DNA of 64,000 nucleotides from Saprospiraceae bacterium (lineage in GTDB: Bacteria > Bacteroidota > Bacteroidia > Chitinophagales > Saprospiraceae): assembly GCA_016715965.1 (NCBI GenBank), contig JADJXG010000001.1, positions 2,919,501-2,983,500 on the forward strand. The letters run 5' to 3'. The notes beneath the pieces were generated by a model, which saw only the letters and a program-made list of their open reading frames with translations, did no database searches and was not told where the DNA came from. Each line of letters starts with the position of its first letter. The stretch's first letter is position 1. The position numbers and the translations under genes are program-made. This document shows, piece after piece, positions 18,415 to 27,417 of this stretch.

Positions 18415-18897
18415 ATGATGTCAAAGCGGAAGGTATTGGTCGAAGGGCAGGAAATTGAAATAGATGACTCCATTTTGAAAGATTTAGATGTTCAAAAGCA
18501 AGGATTGGATGGATTTCATTTAATCTTTCAGAACCATTCAATGAATGCAAGACTGGTATCTATATCTTTGGAAGACCGAATAGTCCATCTAAAAGTTGGC
18601 AACAAATCCTATTTATGTAAAATAGGGAGGCCCATGGATGATGTGATAGCTCAACTCAATTTTAATAAATCCAATGGAAGGGCTGAAAAAAACATTCTTG
18701 CTCCAATGGCTGGATTGATTCTGGAAATTCACGTCAGAGAAGGGCAGGAAATTTTCAAAGGGGATAAGCTGATTACATTGGAAGCAATGAAAATGGAAAA
18801 TGTCATTCGGGCACCCAAAGATGGTCAGTTGGACTCAATTTATATTGAGAAAGCTGCTAAGGTGGATAAAGGACAAAGGCTTTTGAGTTTTAAGTAA
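18415..18897 (+). CDS. Biotin carboxyl carrier protein (propionyl/acyl-CoA carboxylase)
   Basis: A 160-residue protein whose C-terminal half is a biotinyl domain. LAPMAGLILEIHVREGQ leads into EAMKMEN, where K126 is the biotinylated lysine, and the mirror strand IRAPKDGQLDSIYIE follows. The N-terminal 85 residues form a small beta-rich region of unknown role. The next genes encode a MutA-like protein, biotin carboxylase and methylmalonyl-CoA mutase, so this carrier most likely serves propionyl-CoA carboxylation. The carboxyltransferase subunit is not in the window. ATG codons at 18415 and 18418 are both possible starts. Confidence 0.88.
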   Translation: MMSKRKVLVEGQEIEIDDSILKDLDVQKQGLDGFHLIFQNHSMNARLVSISLEDRIVHLKVGNKSYLCKIGRPMDDVIAQLNFNKSNGRAEKNILAPMAGLILEIHVREGQEIFKGDKLITLEAMKMENVIRAPKDGQLDSIYIEKAAKVDKGQRLLSFK

Positions 18898-18899
18898 AA

Positions 18900-19940
18900 A
18901 TGGGAAACTTAGATCATCAACGAATGAGGAAATCGGCCATGGATTGGCTGAAAGCAGTTGGTGCTGATGCAGGGCTTTTGCTGCATCATCCGATCAATGA
19001 ACAGCTACGGGGTATTTCTTTTCCACATCCTGACTTGGTACAGTGGGATGGACACATTCCCAATGTCAATCCTGCGGCAAGGAGGATTGGGATGCATATA
19101 ACGAATCATTTATTAGGGGATTGTCAAATCCTTCAATTGAGAGAACTGCTGTTTTATATTTTAGAGCATGGCGTACAAAATATAAGCTGGTCAGCTGGTA
19201 TATTGAAGGATCCGATGGACATGATTCAAATTTGGGATGGTGTACATTTTGACTTGATTAAATTGAATTTTGCACTTTCTCAGGATTGGGATACTGAGCT
19301 GGGCTTAAATTATATTAACGCATGCTGTGTTTTGAATGGTCCTTTCAATTTTGAATTTGATATAAAGAGCAATCTACCCGCATCATGGAAGAATAAAATT
19401 TACAATGAAAAAAGAGAAATCGGAATCCATGCTATTTTGAATTTGGACGCCACGGAAATGACACAATGGAGCATTGATTTGATACCGCAGCTCAATCAAT
19501 TTTTTAGAGACTGGGATGGTCCAGGTTCTGTCAAACTAATTTTGAGATTGCGATTGACCCACGATTTTTTGACCAACATCGCTTTGATAAGAGCATTGAG
19601 ATTTTTGATTTCCAATCATTTTTCAGAAAGTGTTATTCTCGAAACAGAAATTTCGGCGATTCATTCCAGAGAAGATCCATTTCAAGGGCAAATTACTCAA
19701 TCCGTCCAACAGCTTTCTGCCATTATTGCTGGTCCGGATACCTTGTGGGTGCGTTCAAATCCAATGGATAATGATGTTCAATTTAAACAATGGCTGAGGA
19801 CATCATTGCATACTTTACATATTTTAAAGGAGGAGAGCTTTATGGATTTGGTGGAAGACCCCGTCAAGGGATCCTTTTATATCGAAGATCTGACACAAAA
19901 AATTTACTTATTATTTTTAGCCCATTCGCCAATTAAATGA
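18900..19940 (+). CDS. mutA: Short, divergent methylmalonyl-CoA mutase small subunit
   Basis: A 346-residue protein recognisable as MutA mainly from its C-terminal part: IRALRFLISNHF, then ILETEISAIHSREDPFQGQI, SAIIAGPDTLWV and VEDPVKGSFYIEDLTQKI line up with the mutase TIM-barrel motifs (RALR, DPY..., GGAD, DPxGGSYYVE). Known small subunits have about 600 or more residues and a degenerate B12 domain; here that domain is absent and the barrel is shortened. In the family the small subunit is non-catalytic and stabilises MutB. The gene begins two bases after the biotin-carrier stop, and its TGA overlaps the accC ATG. The assignment is firm from context, weaker from sequence alone. Confidence 0.75.
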   Translation: MGNLDHQRMRKSAMDWLKAVGADAGLLLHHPINEQLRGISFPHPDLVQWDGHIPNVNPAARRIGMHITNHLLGDCQILQLRELLFYILEHGVQNISWSAGILKDPMDMIQIWDGVHFDLIKLNFALSQDWDTELGLNYINACCVLNGPFNFEFDIKSNLPASWKNKIYNEKREIGIHAILNLDATEMTQWSIDLIPQLNQFFRDWDGPGSVKLILRLRLTHDFLTNIALIRALRFLISNHFSESVILETEISAIHSREDPFQGQITQSVQQLSAIIAGPDTLWVRSNPMDNDVQFKQWLRTSLHTLHILKEESFMDLVEDPVKGSFYIEDLTQKIYLLFLAHSPIK

Positions 19941-21424
19941 AGCAATATATAAGAAAAATACTTGTAGCCAATAGGGGAGAAATAGCTTTGAGGGTCATGC
20001 GGACTGCAAAAAAATTGGGTATTCAGACGGTGGCAGTTTTTAGTGAAGTCGATCGTAGATCACCCCATGTATTGGCCGCAGATGAAGCAGTTTTTATTGG
20101 AGCAGCTCCTTCCCGCGAATCTTACCTGAACATGGACAAATTGGTGAAGGCAGCTCTGGATACTCAGTCAGATGCCATTCATCCAGGTTATGGTTTTTTG
20201 AGTGAAAATTCTGAATTTGTCCGAAAAGTAAAAAATGCCGGACTGATTTTTATTGGCCCTCCCGCTGAGGCAATGGATCAAATGGGCTCTAAAATTGCCG
20301 CTAAGCAAACGGCAGCAAGACTGAATATTCCCCTGGTACCCGGAACCGAGAAAGCGATCAGTGGCTTGGAAGAAGCCAAAGCCATTTCCGAATCTACAGG
20401 TTTTCCATTACTGATCAAAGCGAGCGCTGGAGGTGGGGGTAAGGGAATGAGATTGGTGGAGTCCATGGATGAGCTGGAGGAACAATTGAGACAAGCATCC
20501 AGTGAAGCTTTGTCTGCGTTTGGAGATGGTTCCGTTTTTATTGAAAAATTTGTGAGAAGGCCGAGACACATTGAACTACAAGTTTTTTGTGATTCACATG
20601 GGCAAGGTATTTATCTTTTTGAAAGAGAATGCAGCATTCAACGGCGACATCAAAAAATTATTGAAGAAGCTCCATCCTCTTGTTTGTCTGAGCAACATAG
20701 AGAAAGGATGGGAAAGGATGCGGTCAGATTGGCATTGGGTTGCAATTATGTAGGAGCCGGGACAGTGGAGTTTCTGGTGGATGAAAACCTGAACTATTAT
20801 TTTCTCGAAATGAACACAAGACTCCAGGTGGAGCATCCCGTTACCGAAATGATCACCGGGCTCGATCTGGTAGAATTGCAAATTAGAATAGCAGAAGGAG
20901 ATCCGCTTCCATTTCACCAATCCGATTTAAAAATAAAGGGGCATTCCATTGAAGTCAGAATCTGTGCAGAGGACTCGAGAAACTATTTTTATCCAAGTAT
21001 TGGGACTTTGAGCACCTACAATCCACCGACTTCAGAATTTATTCGGGTCGATGACAGTTATACCCAGGGTATGACAATTCCAATAGAGTATGACCCAATG
21101 ATTGGTAAGTTAATCGTCCATGCAAAAGACAGGCAGGAAGCAATACAGCGAATGATCATGGCCATCCGAGATTTTGAAATCGAGGGTGTTGAAACTACCT
21201 TACCTTTTTGTGAATTTGTCTTACGTCATCCTGATTTTATATCAGGAAACTTTGATACCGGATTTGTTGAAAAATACCACAAAGATTATTTAGAAGAAAA
21301 GGAGGATCCAGTCAGAATCAAGGCAATTGCTCTTATGGCAAGTAAGATCTGGACTGAGAAGACTTCCAATGCGCAATTTCTTTTGAAATCAAAAAGCAAT
21401 TGGCAAAACAAAAATATGAGGTAA
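19937..21424 (+). CDS. accC: Biotin carboxylase subunit of acyl-CoA carboxylase
   Basis: A 495-residue ATP-grasp enzyme that carboxylates biotin on the carrier protein using bicarbonate and ATP. The N-terminus KILVANRGEIALRV, the glycine-rich ATP loop KASAGGGGKGMRLV (about 162-175), FERECSIQRRHQKIIEEAP, and EMNTRLQVEHPVTE with its catalytic glutamates and arginine are all present. At about 495 residues it is longer than AccC of E. coli (449) but shorter than fused PccA. Its position in the mutA/mutB operon suggests that it works on propionyl-CoA, supplying methylmalonyl-CoA. The start overlaps the mutA stop as ATGA. Confidence 0.93.
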   Translation: MKQYIRKILVANRGEIALRVMRTAKKLGIQTVAVFSEVDRRSPHVLAADEAVFIGAAPSRESYLNMDKLVKAALDTQSDAIHPGYGFLSENSEFVRKVKNAGLIFIGPPAEAMDQMGSKIAAKQTAARLNIPLVPGTEKAISGLEEAKAISESTGFPLLIKASAGGGGKGMRLVESMDELEEQLRQASSEALSAFGDGSVFIEKFVRRPRHIELQVFCDSHGQGIYLFERECSIQRRHQKIIEEAPSSCLSEQHRERMGKDAVRLALGCNYVGAGTVEFLVDENLNYYFLEMNTRLQVEHPVTEMITGLDLVELQIRIAEGDPLPFHQSDLKIKGHSIEVRICAEDSRNYFYPSIGTLSTYNPPTSEFIRVDDSYTQGMTIPIEYDPMIGKLIVHAKDRQEAIQRMIMAIRDFEIEGVETTLPFCEFVLRHPDFISGNFDTGFVEKYHKDYLEEKEDPVRIKAIALMASKIWTEKTSNAQFLLKSKSNWQNKNMR

Positions 21425-21447
21425 ACCTATCGCAAGAACATTGAATA

Positions 21448-23511
21448 ATGCATAATCCTGAAAATATTGAAATTAAAAAGGAATTTGGACCTTCTGACAG
21501 GCCGGAAGAATTTTCTGACCATGTGGCGGGTTTAATACCCTTTTTACGTGGACCCTATCCTTCCATGTACATTACCCAACCATGGACCATCAGGCAATAT
21601 GCAGGTTTTTCAAATGCGAAAGATAGTAATACATTTTATAGAAAGAATCTAGCGGCAGGCCAAAAAGGCCTCTCTGTAGCCTTTGATTTGGCCACGCACA
21701 GAGGATATGATTCGGATCATCCAAGAGTCAGTGGTGATGTGGGAAAAGCGGGTGTTGCGATAGACACAGTCGAAGACATGAAGTTGCTTTTTGATTCCAT
21801 TCCTTTGGATCAGATGTCTGTTTCAATGACGATGAATGGTGCCGTTCTGCCCATAATGGCTTTTTATATCGTAGCAGCTGAAGAACAGGGTGTTGCTTCT
21901 GAAAAACTCAGCGGTACCATCCAAAATGACATATTGAAAGAATTCATGGTGAGAAATACCTACATCTATCCGCCGGAAGCTTCCATGCGAATTGTGTCTG
22001 ATATCTTTGCGTATTGCGCTAAGTTCTTGCCGAAATTTAATTGTATTAGTGTAAGTGGATATCACATGCACGAAGCTGGTGCACCGGCTGATCTGGAATT
22101 GGCTTATACCCTGGCAGATGGCTTAGAGTACATTCGGACTGGTCTTAAGGCGGGCTTGGGAATCGATGATTTTGCCCCCAGGATTTCCTTCTTTTGGGGG
22201 ATAGGAATGAATTTCTTCATGGAAATCGCAAAATTGAGAGCGGCCCGTTTATTGTGGTCAGAAATGATATCGAAATTCAATCCACAAAACCCAAAGTCTT
22301 TGGCATTGCGTACCCACTGTCAAACCAGCGGATGGAGTCTGACCGAGCAGGATCCTGTAAACAACATCACCCGCACTGCTGTGGAGGCTATGGCAGCTGT
22401 CTTGGGTGGGACCCAATCGCTGCACACGAACTCGATGGATGAAGCCATCGCTTTGCCGACGGACTTTTCCGCAAAAATTGCCAGAGACACTCAATTGTAT
22501 ATCAAGGAAAAAACCCTGGTTACCAGAGCAGTGGACCCCTTCGGTGGATCGTATTATTTGGAATATTTGACCAATCAATTGGTAGAAAGGGCCAGAAAGC
22601 ACATCATTGAAGTTGAAAACGTCGGTGGTATGACCAATGCGATCGAAAAGGGAATTCCAAAACTCAGGATTGAGGAGGCAGCTGCCATCAAGCAAGCAAA
22701 AATTGATTCAGGTCAAAACAAGATCATAGGAGTCAATGTATTCAAAACTGCCGACACTTTTCAATATGATATACTAGAAGTGGACAACGACTTAGTGAGA
22801 AAAGAGCAAATAGAAAAGATCGCTCAGGTAAAAGCTTCAAGGAATACACAAGATGTTGCAAAGATTTTGGCTAAATTGACGGAAGCTGCCCAAACTAAGA
22901 CTGAGAATTTATTGGCCATCGCCGTAGAAGCTGCAAGGAAAAGAGCCACACTGGGTGAAATTAGCGGGGCATTGGAAAAAGTATATGGCAGATATGAGGC
23001 AAAACATCAAACCATCCGATCTGTTTATAGCCAGGCCAGTTCTAATAAACCACTATTGCAAGAAATTTTAAAAAAATCAGACCACTTTGCCAGAGTGGAT
23101 GGCCGCCGGCCAAGAATAATGGTGGCAAAATTGGGTCAGGATGGTCATGATCGCGGTGCAAAAATCATTGCATCCGGATTTGCAGATTTTGGTTTTGATG
23201 TAGACATTGCTCCTTTATTTCTGACGCCGGAAGAAGCCGCAAGACAAGCCATAGAATCGGATGTGCATGTATTGGGTATTTCTTCCCTGGCAGCAGGGCA
23301 TAAGACCTTGGTTCCTCAAGCCATAAAAGCATTGGCCGATTTTGGAAGAAATGATATTCTTGTTGTGCTGGGAGGGGTGATTCCTCAAAAAGATTACCAG
23401 TTTTTATTAGATCATGGTGTTTCTTGCATTTTTGGTCCGGGTACCCCATTGACCACTGCCGTCCAAATTGTACTGGAGCAAATGTTCCAGAGATTCCACC
23501 CTGAGGTATAA
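21448..23511 (+). CDS. mutB: Methylmalonyl-CoA mutase, large catalytic subunit
   Basis: A 687-residue B12-dependent mutase that interconverts methylmalonyl-CoA and succinyl-CoA. The substrate-binding barrel has WTIRQYAGFSNAKDSN and the conserved RTHCQTSGWSLTEQDP and DPFGGSYYLE. The C-terminal cobalamin domain (from about 550) has the base-off motif DGHDRG, with D565, H567 and G570, after RIMVAKLGQ, and GVIPQKDYQFLLDHG later. It ends an operon with biotin carrier, MutA-like protein and biotin carboxylase, which together link propionyl-CoA with the TCA cycle. It starts 23 bases after accC. Confidence 0.96.
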   Translation: MHNPENIEIKKEFGPSDRPEEFSDHVAGLIPFLRGPYPSMYITQPWTIRQYAGFSNAKDSNTFYRKNLAAGQKGLSVAFDLATHRGYDSDHPRVSGDVGKAGVAIDTVEDMKLLFDSIPLDQMSVSMTMNGAVLPIMAFYIVAAEEQGVASEKLSGTIQNDILKEFMVRNTYIYPPEASMRIVSDIFAYCAKFLPKFNCISVSGYHMHEAGAPADLELAYTLADGLEYIRTGLKAGLGIDDFAPRISFFWGIGMNFFMEIAKLRAARLLWSEMISKFNPQNPKSLALRTHCQTSGWSLTEQDPVNNITRTAVEAMAAVLGGTQSLHTNSMDEAIALPTDFSAKIARDTQLYIKEKTLVTRAVDPFGGSYYLEYLTNQLVERARKHIIEVENVGGMTNAIEKGIPKLRIEEAAAIKQAKIDSGQNKIIGVNVFKTADTFQYDILEVDNDLVRKEQIEKIAQVKASRNTQDVAKILAKLTEAAQTKTENLLAIAVEAARKRATLGEISGALEKVYGRYEAKHQTIRSVYSQASSNKPLLQEILKKSDHFARVDGRRPRIMVAKLGQDGHDRGAKIIASGFADFGFDVDIAPLFLTPEEAARQAIESDVHVLGISSLAAGHKTLVPQAIKALADFGRNDILVVLGGVIPQKDYQFLLDHGVSCIFGPGTPLTTAVQIVLEQMFQRFHPEV

Positions 23512-23705
23512 GGGCTTAAATCAGGACTAAGGGTTTTATATGGAATGGGTAGCCTCAACACCAACTTTCCCACTAAACCAACTGCTTTAATCATATTATT
23601 ATTTTCAATCATTTTTGAGAATTCATTATTAGAATAGCGAAATATTCCTGACTTTTGCCAGCCGTCTGATTACGAAGCAATTTACATTTTTTAACCAATC
23701 TCTTG

Positions 23706-25109
23706 ATGCCTACAGACCATCATTTAAGTTGGAACAAGGTATTGGATGAAGCGCGTAAGAACCTCACTCCAAAGCACTTTAATACCTGGTTTGTTCCCAT
23801 CAAGCCCGTTCAACAGGACGGCAATGTCCTTACTTTGGAAGTGCCGAACGAATTTTTTCTGTCGCATTTGGAGACACATTTTTTAGATGTACTAAAGGAT
23901 GCAGTGAAGGGAGCCATGGGCCCCCGAAGCAAGATTGAATACAGAATTGCCATGGAGGAATACAAAAAGCCTGGTCCTGACAAAGCCAGACTTTCAAAAA
24001 ATGAACTCCACGAATCCGGGAGCATAGGAATAGCCAATCCTTTTGTAATTCCCGGTATAAAAAAACAAAGCTGGGATGCCAATCTAAATCCCCATTATAC
24101 TTTTGAGAACTTTGTAGAAGGTCATTGCAATCGGGTAGCCAGACAAGCAGGACTCCAGATTGTCAATAAACCAGGTGAACTTTTTAATCCACTTTTGGTG
24201 TATGGCAATGTAGGCTTGGGTAAGACCCATTTGCTTAATGCCATCGGCAATGCCATATTAAAGAAGCATCCAAAACTTCATGTGCTTTATTTGACTTCTG
24301 ACAAGTACACCAATATGTTTGTGCAGGCCATTAGGAACAATTCAACAACAGATTTTGGACATTATTTTCAGCAAGTTGACGTATTGATCATTGATGACAT
24401 TCAATATTTTTCAGGGAAAGCGGGCACCCAGGAAATATTTTTTCACCTTTTTAATCAAATGCATCAAAACAGAAAGCAGATCATCATGGGGTCCGATAGA
24501 GCCCCCAAAGATTTGAAAGAAATAGATGAAAGATTAATCAGTCGGTTTAAATGGGGAGCTTCATTGGAACTTTTGACTCCGGATTATGAAACCATGATGG
24601 CTATATTGGAAGAAAAATTGGAAGAGAAGGACCTTGAACTGAGCAATCAGGTGAAAGAGCTGCTCTGTCACAATCTGAAAGACAACATTAGAGAAATCGA
24701 AGGAGTTATTGTTAATATTAAACTGCAGAGTTCCCTGAATGGGAAAACGGCAAGTTTGGATCTTGTAAAAGACATCCTCCAAAGTTTCTCCAATAGAGCT
24801 GAAAATGAGGTAAGTATTGAAGCAATTGCCCGTATCGTTTCCGAAAACACAAACATCCCGGTGACAAGCATGATGGGTAAAAGCAGACAAAGAAACATCG
24901 TTCAGGCAAGACAATTGGCCATGTATTTTTCAAAGAGAATGACCAATAAACCGCTTGCTTCAATTGGGACTGCATTTGGAGGTCGAGACCACAGCACTGT
25001 AATCTATTCATGCGAAGCTGTAGAAAACATGATGGATACAGACAAATTATTTGAAGAAATGGCCCGCAAAATTGAGAGAACAATAATTAAAACATTGGGA
25101 ATTAAGTAA
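23706..25109 (+). CDS. dnaA: Chromosomal replication initiator DnaA
   Basis: A 467-residue AAA+ initiator that binds DnaA boxes and opens oriC. Domain I begins MPTDHHLSWNKVLDEAR, and the AAA+ core has Walker A GNVGLGKT (from residue 167) and Walker B LIIDDIQ. Domain IV carries the DNA-binding signature FGGRDHSTVIYS. The ATG at 23706 is preferred over the adjacent TTG at 23703. I find no TTATCCACA-like boxes in the 190 bases upstream or in the short downstream gap, so oriC need not be here. It is followed by tRNA genes. Confidence 0.97.
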   Translation: MPTDHHLSWNKVLDEARKNLTPKHFNTWFVPIKPVQQDGNVLTLEVPNEFFLSHLETHFLDVLKDAVKGAMGPRSKIEYRIAMEEYKKPGPDKARLSKNELHESGSIGIANPFVIPGIKKQSWDANLNPHYTFENFVEGHCNRVARQAGLQIVNKPGELFNPLLVYGNVGLGKTHLLNAIGNAILKKHPKLHVLYLTSDKYTNMFVQAIRNNSTTDFGHYFQQVDVLIIDDIQYFSGKAGTQEIFFHLFNQMHQNRKQIIMGSDRAPKDLKEIDERLISRFKWGASLELLTPDYETMMAILEEKLEEKDLELSNQVKELLCHNLKDNIREIEGVIVNIKLQSSLNGKTASLDLVKDILQSFSNRAENEVSIEAIARIVSENTNIPVTSMMGKSRQRNIVQARQLAMYFSKRMTNKPLASIGTAFGGRDHSTVIYSCEAVENMMDTDKLFEEMARKIERTIIKTLGIK

Positions 25110-25182
25110 TTGAGTGCATCGAATCTGGTTTTTGTTTTAAAAGACCCTGCTGAGATTCTCTAACTTGATAAAATAAAATAAG

Positions 25183-25213
25183 TTTGGTTAAATTCTGAAA
25201 ATTCATACTTTTG
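25183..25213 (+). promoter_or_regulatory. Promoter of the tRNA-Ser/tRNA-Pro unit
   Basis: TTTG at 25183-25186, a 19-base spacer, then TACTTTTG at 25206-25213. Both elements and the spacing match the Bacteroidota vegetative promoter. The tRNA-Ser 5' end lies 18 bases further on. Confidence 0.8.
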
Positions 25214-25230
25214 CGTCTCTTTTTGAGTAA

Positions 25231-25319
25231 GGTGAGGTGGGTGAGTGGCTGAAACCAACGGTTTGCTAAACCGTCGTACTCCGAAAGGGGTACCGAGGGT
25301 TCGAATCCCTCCCTCACCG
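25231..25319 (+). tRNA. tRNA-Ser (anticodon GCT)
   Basis: An 89-nt class II tRNA. It shows acceptor stem GGTGAGG/CCTCACC, anticodon stem ACGGT/ACCGT around TTGCTAA (anticodon GCT), a long variable arm TACTCCGAAAGGGGTA, a T arm GAGGGTTCGAATCCCTC and discriminator G, as usual for serine. tRNA-Pro follows after 21 bases and no terminator lies between them, so they are probably co-transcribed. Confidence 0.95.
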
Positions 25320-25340
25320 CTAAAAAAGTGAGGAAATTTT

Positions 25341-25414
25341 CGGGGCGTAGCGCAGTCCGGTAGCGTACCTGGTTTGGGACCAGGGGGTCCCAGGTTCGAA
25401 TCCTGGTGCCCCGA
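25341..25414 (+). tRNA. tRNA-Pro (anticodon TGG)
   Basis: A 74-nt tRNA with acceptor stem CGGGGCG/TGCCCCG, anticodon stem CCTGG/CCAGG around TTTGGGA (anticodon TGG), T arm CCAGGTTCGAATCCTGG and discriminator A. It is followed after nine bases by a strong intrinsic terminator. Its D-arm/anticodon segment, T-loop and terminator reappear eleven times in the array at 27418-28824. Confidence 0.95.
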
Positions 25415-25423
25415 CGATGAGAA

Positions 25424-25454
25424 AGAGCATGAAGAAAATCATGCTCTTTTTTTT
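25424..25454 (+). terminator. Intrinsic terminator of the tRNA-Ser/tRNA-Pro unit, intron insertion site
   Basis: A nine-base-pair stem, AGAGCATGA with TCATGCTCT, has a six-base loop (AGAAAA) and runs into a tract of T ending at 25454. The group II intron begins at the very next base. The same terminator sequence recurs in each unit of the downstream array. Confidence 0.92.
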
Positions 25455-25891
25455 GTGCGCTATGCATACCATTAATCTATAGGGTGAAAGTCCCGAACGA
25501 GCCAACCAACGGGAATCGTTAATCCAAAGCAAGGGTGTTTATCGCGAGGTAAAATCTGAAGGAAGTAGCGGATAAAATTGTGAACCAACGAACAGAAACG
25601 GAATAAAAGGCTTACGCTGTGGGTGAGTGGGCATTAGACTGCGAAGCCCAAAAGTTGGACGTAAACAGCGGTAGTAAATTCTGTGGATTACAATGAAAGA
25701 TTAATGAGTTTACCATAGGAGATCTGTAAACACAAGCGGAGGCAACGACGAGCGAAATGGAATAGCAAAGTGAGTGTCAGCAGAAGTCAGCAGAGGTCAT
25801 AGTACCTAAGAAATTTCTGTAATGGAAAAGGAGGGAAGGACCGAATCCTAAGAGTTGATGAAGTTTTTTTTTAGAGTAGTAAAAGTCAAAA

Positions 25892-27328
25892 TTGGAAAGA
25901 TTACAGGACAGTAAAATATCGAATATCCAGATGAAATCTGCGAGACAGAAAGAATGTGATAAAAGCGATAGCCTTTTCGTTGCGAACATACCCGTATGGT
26001 ATGAAAGCAGCGGAAAGGTAAGTCCTGAATGGCTATCTGCATGCAAAGAACAACGACATCAGACGAAAGATTTAATGGAGAAGATAGCATCCCCATTAAA
26101 TTTATCAGAAGCGAGTAAGCGAGTAATACGCAACGGAGGCAAAGGTGGAGTAGATGAAATGGAAGTAGGTGAAATCAGGAAATGGCTGCAAGAGAATATG
26201 CAGACATTACGGGAAGAACTACTAAATAACAAATACAAAGCAGAAGCATTGCGAGGCGTACAAATACGCAAACCCAAAGGAGGCTATCGTCAATTGGGGA
26301 TTCCGACAGTACGAGACCGAATAGTACAACAAGCCATAGCGCAACAATTGCAAAAGTATTACGATCCTAGTTTCAGCGAGAATAGCTACGGATTTCGCCC
26401 AAAGCGAAATGCACATCAAGCATTGAGTAAAGCAGCAAAGTATGTAACAGAAGGAAAGCGTCATGTTGTGGATATTGATTTAGAGAAGTTTTTCGATGAA
26501 GTAAATCATCATCGATTAATGTGGTTACTTAGAACACGAATAAGCGACAAGCGAGTGATGTGGATAATTAACCAATTTCTAAAGACAGGAATACTTCAAG
26601 GCGGACTTATGCAACAACGGATAAAAGGAACACCACAAGGGAGTCCATTAAGTCCGTTGTTATCAAATATAGTGCTCGACGAATTAGACCAAGAATTAAA
26701 TCGGCGAGGAATAAGCTATGTGAGATATGCTGACGACCTGCAAATATTTGTAAGCAGCACTGCAAGTGCGGAACGAGTGATGAAAAGCATTACAAAGTTC
26801 ATAGAAGGCAGGATGAAACTAAAAGTAAACCGGAACAAGAGTGCAATTAGAAAATACTATGAAACAAACTTTTTGGGCCATAGTATACTTAATAAAGGCA
26901 GAGTTGGATTAAGTAAAGAAAGCGAGGTGAAGTTAAAGTCGAAACTGAAGAAGATCACGCAACGCAATCGTGGAGATTCATTAGAACAAGTACTCCACGA
27001 ACTCAAGGTAGTATTACAAGGGTGGCTTAACTACTTCAAATACGCAAGTATGCAAAGCAAGCTTAAAGTAATAGACGGATGGTTGCGGAGACGCCTGAAA
27101 TGTTTTCGATTGAAACAATGCAAACGCAGTATTGGTATCGTGCGCTGGTTAAGGAGCTTAGGTGTTGAAGAAACCTTATGCTGGCGTACTGCCCTAAGTG
27201 GCAAAAGCTGGTGGCGGTTGAGCAATAGTCCAGCCCTCAGTATTGGAATGAACAACAAATGGTTTACCGAACTGGGCTACTATAGCCTAGCCGCTAACCA
27301 TGAAAAGCTTCATCGGGAGTTACTCTAA
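25892..27328 (+). CDS. ltrA: Group II intron reverse transcriptase/maturase
   Basis: A 478-residue intron-encoded protein that helps splicing and copies intron RNA into DNA. RT blocks are visible: KGGYRQLGIPTVRDRIVQQA, SENSYGFRPKRNAHQAL, VVDIDLEKFFDEVNH, KGTPQGSPLSPLLSNIVL and the active-site YADD at 279-282. The maturase domain X follows (LKVVLQGWLNYFKYA). The C-terminus has WRTALSGKSWWRLSNSP but no HNH endonuclease motif, so mobility would use an endonuclease-independent route, as in IIC introns. The ATG at 25892 is the first; internal ATGs at 25931 or 26074 are also possible starts. The frame is intact. Confidence 0.93.
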   Translation: MERLQDSKISNIQMKSARQKECDKSDSLFVANIPVWYESSGKVSPEWLSACKEQRHQTKDLMEKIASPLNLSEASKRVIRNGGKGGVDEMEVGEIRKWLQENMQTLREELLNNKYKAEALRGVQIRKPKGGYRQLGIPTVRDRIVQQAIAQQLQKYYDPSFSENSYGFRPKRNAHQALSKAAKYVTEGKRHVVDIDLEKFFDEVNHHRLMWLLRTRISDKRVMWIINQFLKTGILQGGLMQQRIKGTPQGSPLSPLLSNIVLDELDQELNRRGISYVRYADDLQIFVSSTASAERVMKSITKFIEGRMKLKVNRNKSAIRKYYETNFLGHSILNKGRVGLSKESEVKLKSKLKKITQRNRGDSLEQVLHELKVVLQGWLNYFKYASMQSKLKVIDGWLRRRLKCFRLKQCKRSIGIVRWLRSLGVEETLCWRTALSGKSWWRLSNSPALSIGMNNKWFTELGYYSLAANHEKLHRELL

Positions 27329-27332
27329 GGAA

Positions 27333-27362
27333 ACCGCCGTACACGTAAGTACATACGGTGGT
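27333..27362 (+). ncRNA. Group II intron domain V hairpin
   Basis: ACCGCCGTA (27333-27341) pairs with TACGGTGGT (27354-27362), with one G-U pair, and encloses an ACGTAAGT-containing loop region. It is the catalytic hairpin of the intron. The triad occupies 27335-27337 as CGC. The following GTGAGAGG-type linker and the CAAAG/CTTTG domain VI stem complete the 3' end. Confidence 0.75.
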
Positions 27363-27417
27363 GTGAGAGGACGGCAAAGCTATATTTTGATGATATCTTT
27401 GCCTCCTACTTTAATTT

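Larger units (their letters stand above)
25455..27409 (+). mobile_element. Group II intron with maturase gene, inserted behind a terminator
   Basis: The 5' end reads GTGCG, the group II consensus GUGYG, and a domain I-like segment with GGTGAAAGTCCC follows. The maturase gene lies in the domain IV position. Domain V is at about 27333-27362 (ACCGCCGTA pairing with TACGGTGGT), and domain VI ends at 27409 with AC. Its length is 1955 bases. The first three bases of the domain V triad are CGC rather than the common AGC, and the insertion point is exactly after the T-tract of a terminator stem-loop; both features are known for the IIC group. The subgroup is inferred, not proven. The element looks complete at both ends. 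Confidence 0.9.

Noticed and set aside
25102..25532. Minus-strand frames over the two tRNAs (with GAPGFEPGTPWSQ)
   Set aside because: They are antisense to tRNA-Ser and tRNA-Pro; such peptides are a familiar misannotation of tRNA complements.
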